This document shows, piece by piece, positions 15,949 to 19,475 of a DNA stretch of 19,475 bases. A program made the position numbers and the translations under genes. The stretch is taken from positions 1 to 19,475 of the forward strand of contig CALESE010000097.1 of the NCBI GenBank assembly GCA_937907205.1. The letters are read 5' to 3'. Positions within the stretch are counted from its first letter, which is position 1. Every line of letters begins with the position of its first letter. Source of the stretch: an uncultured Romboutsia sp. GTDB lineage: Bacteria; Bacillota; Clostridia; Peptostreptococcales; Peptostreptococcaceae. A model generated the notes under the pieces. The model did no database searches and had not been told where the DNA came from. It was given only the letters and a program-made list of their open reading frames with translations.

Positions 15949-18468
15949 GTGAATAAGATTATTGACAAAAAAATTTTATTAAATGCTTTAAAGTTAATAT
16001 TTTTTATATCAATTTTATGTATTGTTGTAAAAGAATTTATAAGCATATTAAAAACATTTGATATGGAATTATTTCTAAAATATGCAAATGAATTATCAAT
16101 ATCAAATATATCAATAATAATAGCATTAGGAATAATATCATATTTGCCATTAAGTTTTTATGATTTTGTACTAAAAAGTAGAGTAAATATGAATATACAA
16201 AATAAGAAGTTATACAAGCTTTCATGGATAATAAGTTCAATCGCAAGTATAGCAGGTTTTGGTGGTTCTACAGCTATATTTTTGAAATCTAATCTTTACA
16301 AAGATTATATAGAAGATAAAGATTTATTATTAAAAGAAAGTTCTAGAATAGTAGCATTAAACTTTACTGGATTTTCTATGGTATGTTTAATTTACTCTAT
16401 ATCTAAATTTAAGGAAGGATTAACATTTAATTTATCAAATATCATTATATATATAGTAAGTTTATATTTACCATGCTTAATAGGATATTTAATATATAAA
16501 ACTATTAAAGGTAGTGAAAAGAAAGATATTATAGATTCAATTAAGATAATGTTTATATCTATATTAGAATGGATAACAACATTAGTGTTAATTTTAGGAA
16601 TATTTACGATATTAAATAGTAAAATACCATTCTTTAAACTTTTCCCAATATTTGTACTAGCAATAGCTTCATCTATTATAGGAATGACTCCTGGTGGTAT
16701 TGGAACATTTGATATAACAATGCTTTTGGGATTAGAAGCTTTAGGTGTTTCATCTGAGAAGGTTCTTCTAGCTTTATTTTTATATAGAATAAGTTACTAT
16801 ATTGTTCCAGTATTTATAGGTATTGGACTTTATATTACAGAAGTAAATAAATCTTTAAGTGAAGATTCTAAAGAATTAGTAAATTTAGTTATTTCTAAGA
16901 TATCATATTATATATTGATTGCACTAGTATTTATATCTGGAGTTTTAGCAATAATATTACCTGTTGATAATTATATTAATCTAGACAAGAACATTGCTAT
17001 TCACGAAATAATGTATCTTAAAAATTTACCTAATGATATATGCATAATTATAGGTATTATATTAATTGTTTTATCAAGATTATTATTACATAGAGATAAA
17101 TCTGTATATAAATTAACATTAGCTTCAGTAATATTATTTGAAATAATGGCTATATTTTTAGGTTTTAATTATAGCGAAATATTATTTTTATTATTAGTTA
17201 TATGCTTTGTAGTTGCAAGTAAAAAAGAGTTTTATAGACATAGTTATGTCATAAAATATAGACAAATAGTAATGTGTATTTTTGTAGGAGTTTTAAGTTA
17301 TATTTTATACAGGGCATTTTTCGTTGGTGGCAAATTTGATATATTTGAAATTTTACTACCGTGTATTTCAATTTCATCAATAGTTATTTCTGTTATTTTG
17401 ACAATTATTTATAACAAGAATAAATCAAATAGAATAAATCAAATAAAGCTAAGTGATTGTATAGATGATGTTGAATCTATAATAGAAAGATTTGGAGGAA
17501 GTTCTTACACTCATTATGTATATTTAAATGATAAAAAAATATACATAAATGAAGAAAAAGATGTATTTTTCCAATTTGAAATACAAGGAAATAAATTATT
17601 TGTACTTGGTCCACCTGTAGGTAATAAAGAAAATTTCATCAATTCAATTGAAGAGTTTTACAATATGGCAGATTCGTATGGATATATTCCGGTATTTTGC
17701 GCGATAGACAATGATATGATGCCACATCTTCACTCAATAGGTTACCAATTTATAAAAATAGGTGAAGATTCATCTGTTGATTTAGAATCATTTACTTTAG
17801 AGGGAAGAAATATGAAGAGTGTAAGAAATGCACTTTCAAGGGTACAAAAAGAAGGATATCAATTTGAAATTATTGAACCTCCATTTAATGATGAATTTTT
17901 AGATGAACTTAAAAAAATATCAGATGAATGGCTGGATGGAAGAAGAGAATTAGATTTTGCAGTTGGCAAATTTGACAAAAATTACCTAGAATGTTCTCCT
18001 ATTGCTATAATAAAAAATATAGATGGAGAAATAAAAGGATTTACAAATTTAATGCCAATGTATGATAATAACAAGACTTTATCTATAGACTTAATGAGAT
18101 TTAGTAATACATGTAATGGTATTATGGACTTTATATTTGTAAATTTATTTATGTATGCAAAAGACAATGGATATACAAGTTTCAACATGGGAATAGTACC
18201 TCTTTATAATGTTGGATTATCAAAGCATGCTTTCTTAAATGAGAGAATAGCTCAGCATATATATATGTATGGTAATAATATATATTCATTTGAAGGATTA
18301 AAAAGATTTAAGGATAAGTACTGTACTATATGGAATCCAAGATATTTTGCGTATAGAAAGGGAACTAATTTATTAGGAATAATAATAAGTTTTATTTCAA
18401 TGATATACTTACCAAAGAGAGAAAGTAACATTACTACTTACTTTAAAATAGTTAAAAATGTAGACTAA
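15949..18468 (+). CDS. mprF: MprF: aminoacyl-phosphatidylglycerol synthase and flippase
   Basis: Bifunctional membrane protein. The C-terminal domain transfers lysine or alanine from aminoacyl-tRNA to phosphatidylglycerol, and the N-terminal domain flips the product outward. The lower negative charge gives resistance to cationic peptides and influences daptomycin response. About 839 residues. Residues 1 to about 475 hold many hydrophobic segments, with the flippase signature MTPGGIGTFDITMLLGLEALG. From about 500 the soluble synthase domain shows FVLGPPVGN, SVRNALSRVQKEGYQ, SDEWLDGRRELDFAVGKF, GFTNLMPMY, SIDLMRFS, GIMDFIFV and FNMGIVPLYNVG. The GTG at 15949, eight bases after AAGGAG, is a better start than a TTG at 15943 only two bases after it. 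Which amino acid is used cannot be read from sequence. The broken hydrolase gene 16 bases downstream is probably in the same transcript. Confidence 0.95.
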   Translation: MNKIIDKKILLNALKLIFFISILCIVVKEFISILKTFDMELFLKYANELSISNISIIIALGIISYLPLSFYDFVLKSRVNMNIQNKKLYKLSWIISSIASIAGFGGSTAIFLKSNLYKDYIEDKDLLLKESSRIVALNFTGFSMVCLIYSISKFKEGLTFNLSNIIIYIVSLYLPCLIGYLIYKTIKGSEKKDIIDSIKIMFISILEWITTLVLILGIFTILNSKIPFFKLFPIFVLAIASSIIGMTPGGIGTFDITMLLGLEALGVSSEKVLLALFLYRISYYIVPVFIGIGLYITEVNKSLSEDSKELVNLVISKISYYILIALVFISGVLAIILPVDNYINLDKNIAIHEIMYLKNLPNDICIIIGIILIVLSRLLLHRDKSVYKLTLASVILFEIMAIFLGFNYSEILFLLLVICFVVASKKEFYRHSYVIKYRQIVMCIFVGVLSYILYRAFFVGGKFDIFEILLPCISISSIVISVILTIIYNKNKSNRINQIKLSDCIDDVESIIERFGGSSYTHYVYLNDKKIYINEEKDVFFQFEIQGNKLFVLGPPVGNKENFINSIEEFYNMADSYGYIPVFCAIDNDMMPHLHSIGYQFIKIGEDSSVDLESFTLEGRNMKSVRNALSRVQKEGYQFEIIEPPFNDEFLDELKKISDEWLDGRRELDFAVGKFDKNYLECSPIAIIKNIDGEIKGFTNLMPMYDNNKTLSIDLMRFSNTCNGIMDFIFVNLFMYAKDNGYTSFNMGIVPLYNVGLSKHAFLNERIAQHIYMYGNNIYSFEGLKRFKDKYCTIWNPRYFAYRKGTNLLGIIISFISMIYLPKRESNITTYFKIVKNVD

Positions 18469-18484
18469 ACAAGAGGAATTAAAA

Positions 18485-19429
18485 ATGAAAGACCATTCAT
18501 TAGAGATAGAGGAATTAATACATATTGATGTTAATGGAACAAGGCAAAGTATTTTAATTAGAGGATGCAACATAAATCATCCAGTACTTTTATATCTACA
18601 TGGAGGTCCAGGTGTATCAAATATGTATATGTATCCATATGAAAAAAACTTGGAAAAGAATTTTGTAGTAATAAAGTGGGATCAAAGAGGAACTGCAAAA
18701 TCATATACAAAAGATATAGATAAAGAAACTTTAACTTTGAATCAATTTATACTTGATGCTTATGAGGTATGTAAATATATATCAAATAGATTTCAAAAGA
18801 AAATATATCTTATTGGATATTCTTGAGGGTCTCTATTAGGTATAAAAATAATTCATAAATACCCTGATATATTTGAAGGTTTTATAGGAGTAAGTCAAGT
18901 AGTAAATGATTTAGAAAGTGAGAAAATTTCATATAAATATATTTTAAATAAGGCAAAATTAAAAGAAAATAAATATGATATATATGTAATAAATAAAATA
19001 ATGAATTTATCATATAGAACTATTGATACGGCTAGATATATTGAAAAGCTAATTCAAAAATATGGTGGAAGTTTTTTAAACAAAAAACATAAATATTTAA
19101 ATATTTTACGAATATTAATATGTAAATATTATTCTATTTTTGATATAGTTAAATTTATAAAAGGTCTAAATGGATATGAAGATTTGATGAAAAGTATCAT
19201 TGAAGTGAATTTATTTAAGTTAGATAATAAGTTTGAAATACCTGTTTATTTCTTTGTAGGTAAGCATGATTATATAACATCATCACTAGTTACTCAGAAA
19301 TATTATGAATTTATAATTGCACCTAAGAAGAAGATTGTATATTTTAATAAATCAGCCCATTGTCCTAATATAGAAGAATATGAAAAATTTAATTATGAAG
19401 TTATAAAATGTTTTTTAAATAAGAATTAA
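18485..19429 (+). pseudogene. Alpha/beta hydrolase (proline iminopeptidase-like), interrupted by in-frame TGA
   Basis: Soluble alpha/beta hydrolase related to proline iminopeptidases, 314 codons if the internal stop is read through. Visible features are the oxyanion motif HGGPG (39-43), KWDQRGTAKSY, the nucleophile elbow GYS-stop-GS with Ser 113, an acidic Asp near 262 (FVGKHDY) and the catalytic His near 292 (SAHCPN). TGA at 18824-18826 replaces the residue after the serine, where relatives usually have Trp (TGG). The frame stays open before and after, so only one base differs from an intact gene. The ATG at 18485 follows AGAGGA. The internal ATG at 19001 has no ribosome binding site. There is no signal peptide or membrane segment. 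It may be a recent pseudogene or a sequence error. Sitting 16 bases after mprF, it may once have acted on aminoacyl lipids. Confidence 0.88.
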
Positions 19430-19475
19430 AATAATAATTATATAGAAAAATACTTTAATTAGAAAAATAAAGTAA
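19430..19475. other. Window end, no feature seen
   Basis: The last 46 bases after the hydrolase frame are AT-rich. No terminator stem or start of another gene is visible before the window ends. Confidence 0.6.

Noticed and set aside
18824..18826. TGA as selenocysteine or as reassigned Trp codon
   Set aside because: Relatives carry Trp, not Cys, at this position and no selenocysteine insertion hairpin is evident. The RF2 gene with its own UGA switch argues against reassignment.
1..19475. CRISPR arrays, tRNA or rRNA genes, insertion sequences or prophage genes
   Set aside because: No repeat-spacer pattern, tRNA-like cloverleaf, transposase or phage protein was seen. All genes are core housekeeping or membrane genes on one strand.

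Overview
The window looks like a conserved housekeeping stretch of a very AT-rich, Gram-positive, spore-forming Clostridia chromosome. The best guess is Peptostreptococcaceae (Clostridioides, Romboutsia or Paraclostridium type). This rests on codon use dominated by A/T-ending codons, on 12 TAA and 2 TAG among 14 natural stops, and on the gene order metK, recD2, comFC, hpf, secA, prfB, tex, tsaE, tsaB, rimI, tsaD. The genus is inferred from memory of related genomes, not from a search. All genes are on the + strand.

Layout. Positions 1-4342 hold metK (S-adenosylmethionine synthesis), a frameshifted recD2 helicase gene and comFC. Positions 4343-5061 are a 719-base region without a protein gene, and the most information-rich part of the window. 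It holds a complete unit for a structured RNA recognised as the raiA motif (own sigma-A-type promoter, closing stem and terminator), then a cluster of DnaA-box-like sites, then a promoter matching the sigma-H consensus in front of hpf. Positions 5062-9551 hold hpf (ribosome hibernation), secA (protein export) and prfB (release factor 2). prfB carries the classical in-frame UGA and programmed +1 frameshift site. Positions 9674-12991 hold tex and an amidohydrolase of unknown substrate.

Positions 13271-15903 are a tightly overlapping tsaE-tsaB-rimI-tsaD operon. Its TsaE, TsaB and TsaD products make the tRNA t6A37 modification together with TsaC, which is not in this window. Positions 15949-19429 hold mprF (aminoacylation and flipping of phosphatidylglycerol) and, 16 bases further on, an alpha/beta hydrolase gene whose catalytic-elbow tryptophan codon is replaced by TGA.

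Three genes contain an internal UGA. prfB's is functional and programmed. The ones in recD2 (frameshift) and the hydrolase (nonsense) look like real lesions or sequence errors. The most notable system is the comFC / raiA RNA / hpf locus: a structured RNA of unknown mechanism with its own promoter and terminator, beside a sigma-H-type promoter and a possible DnaA-binding region.
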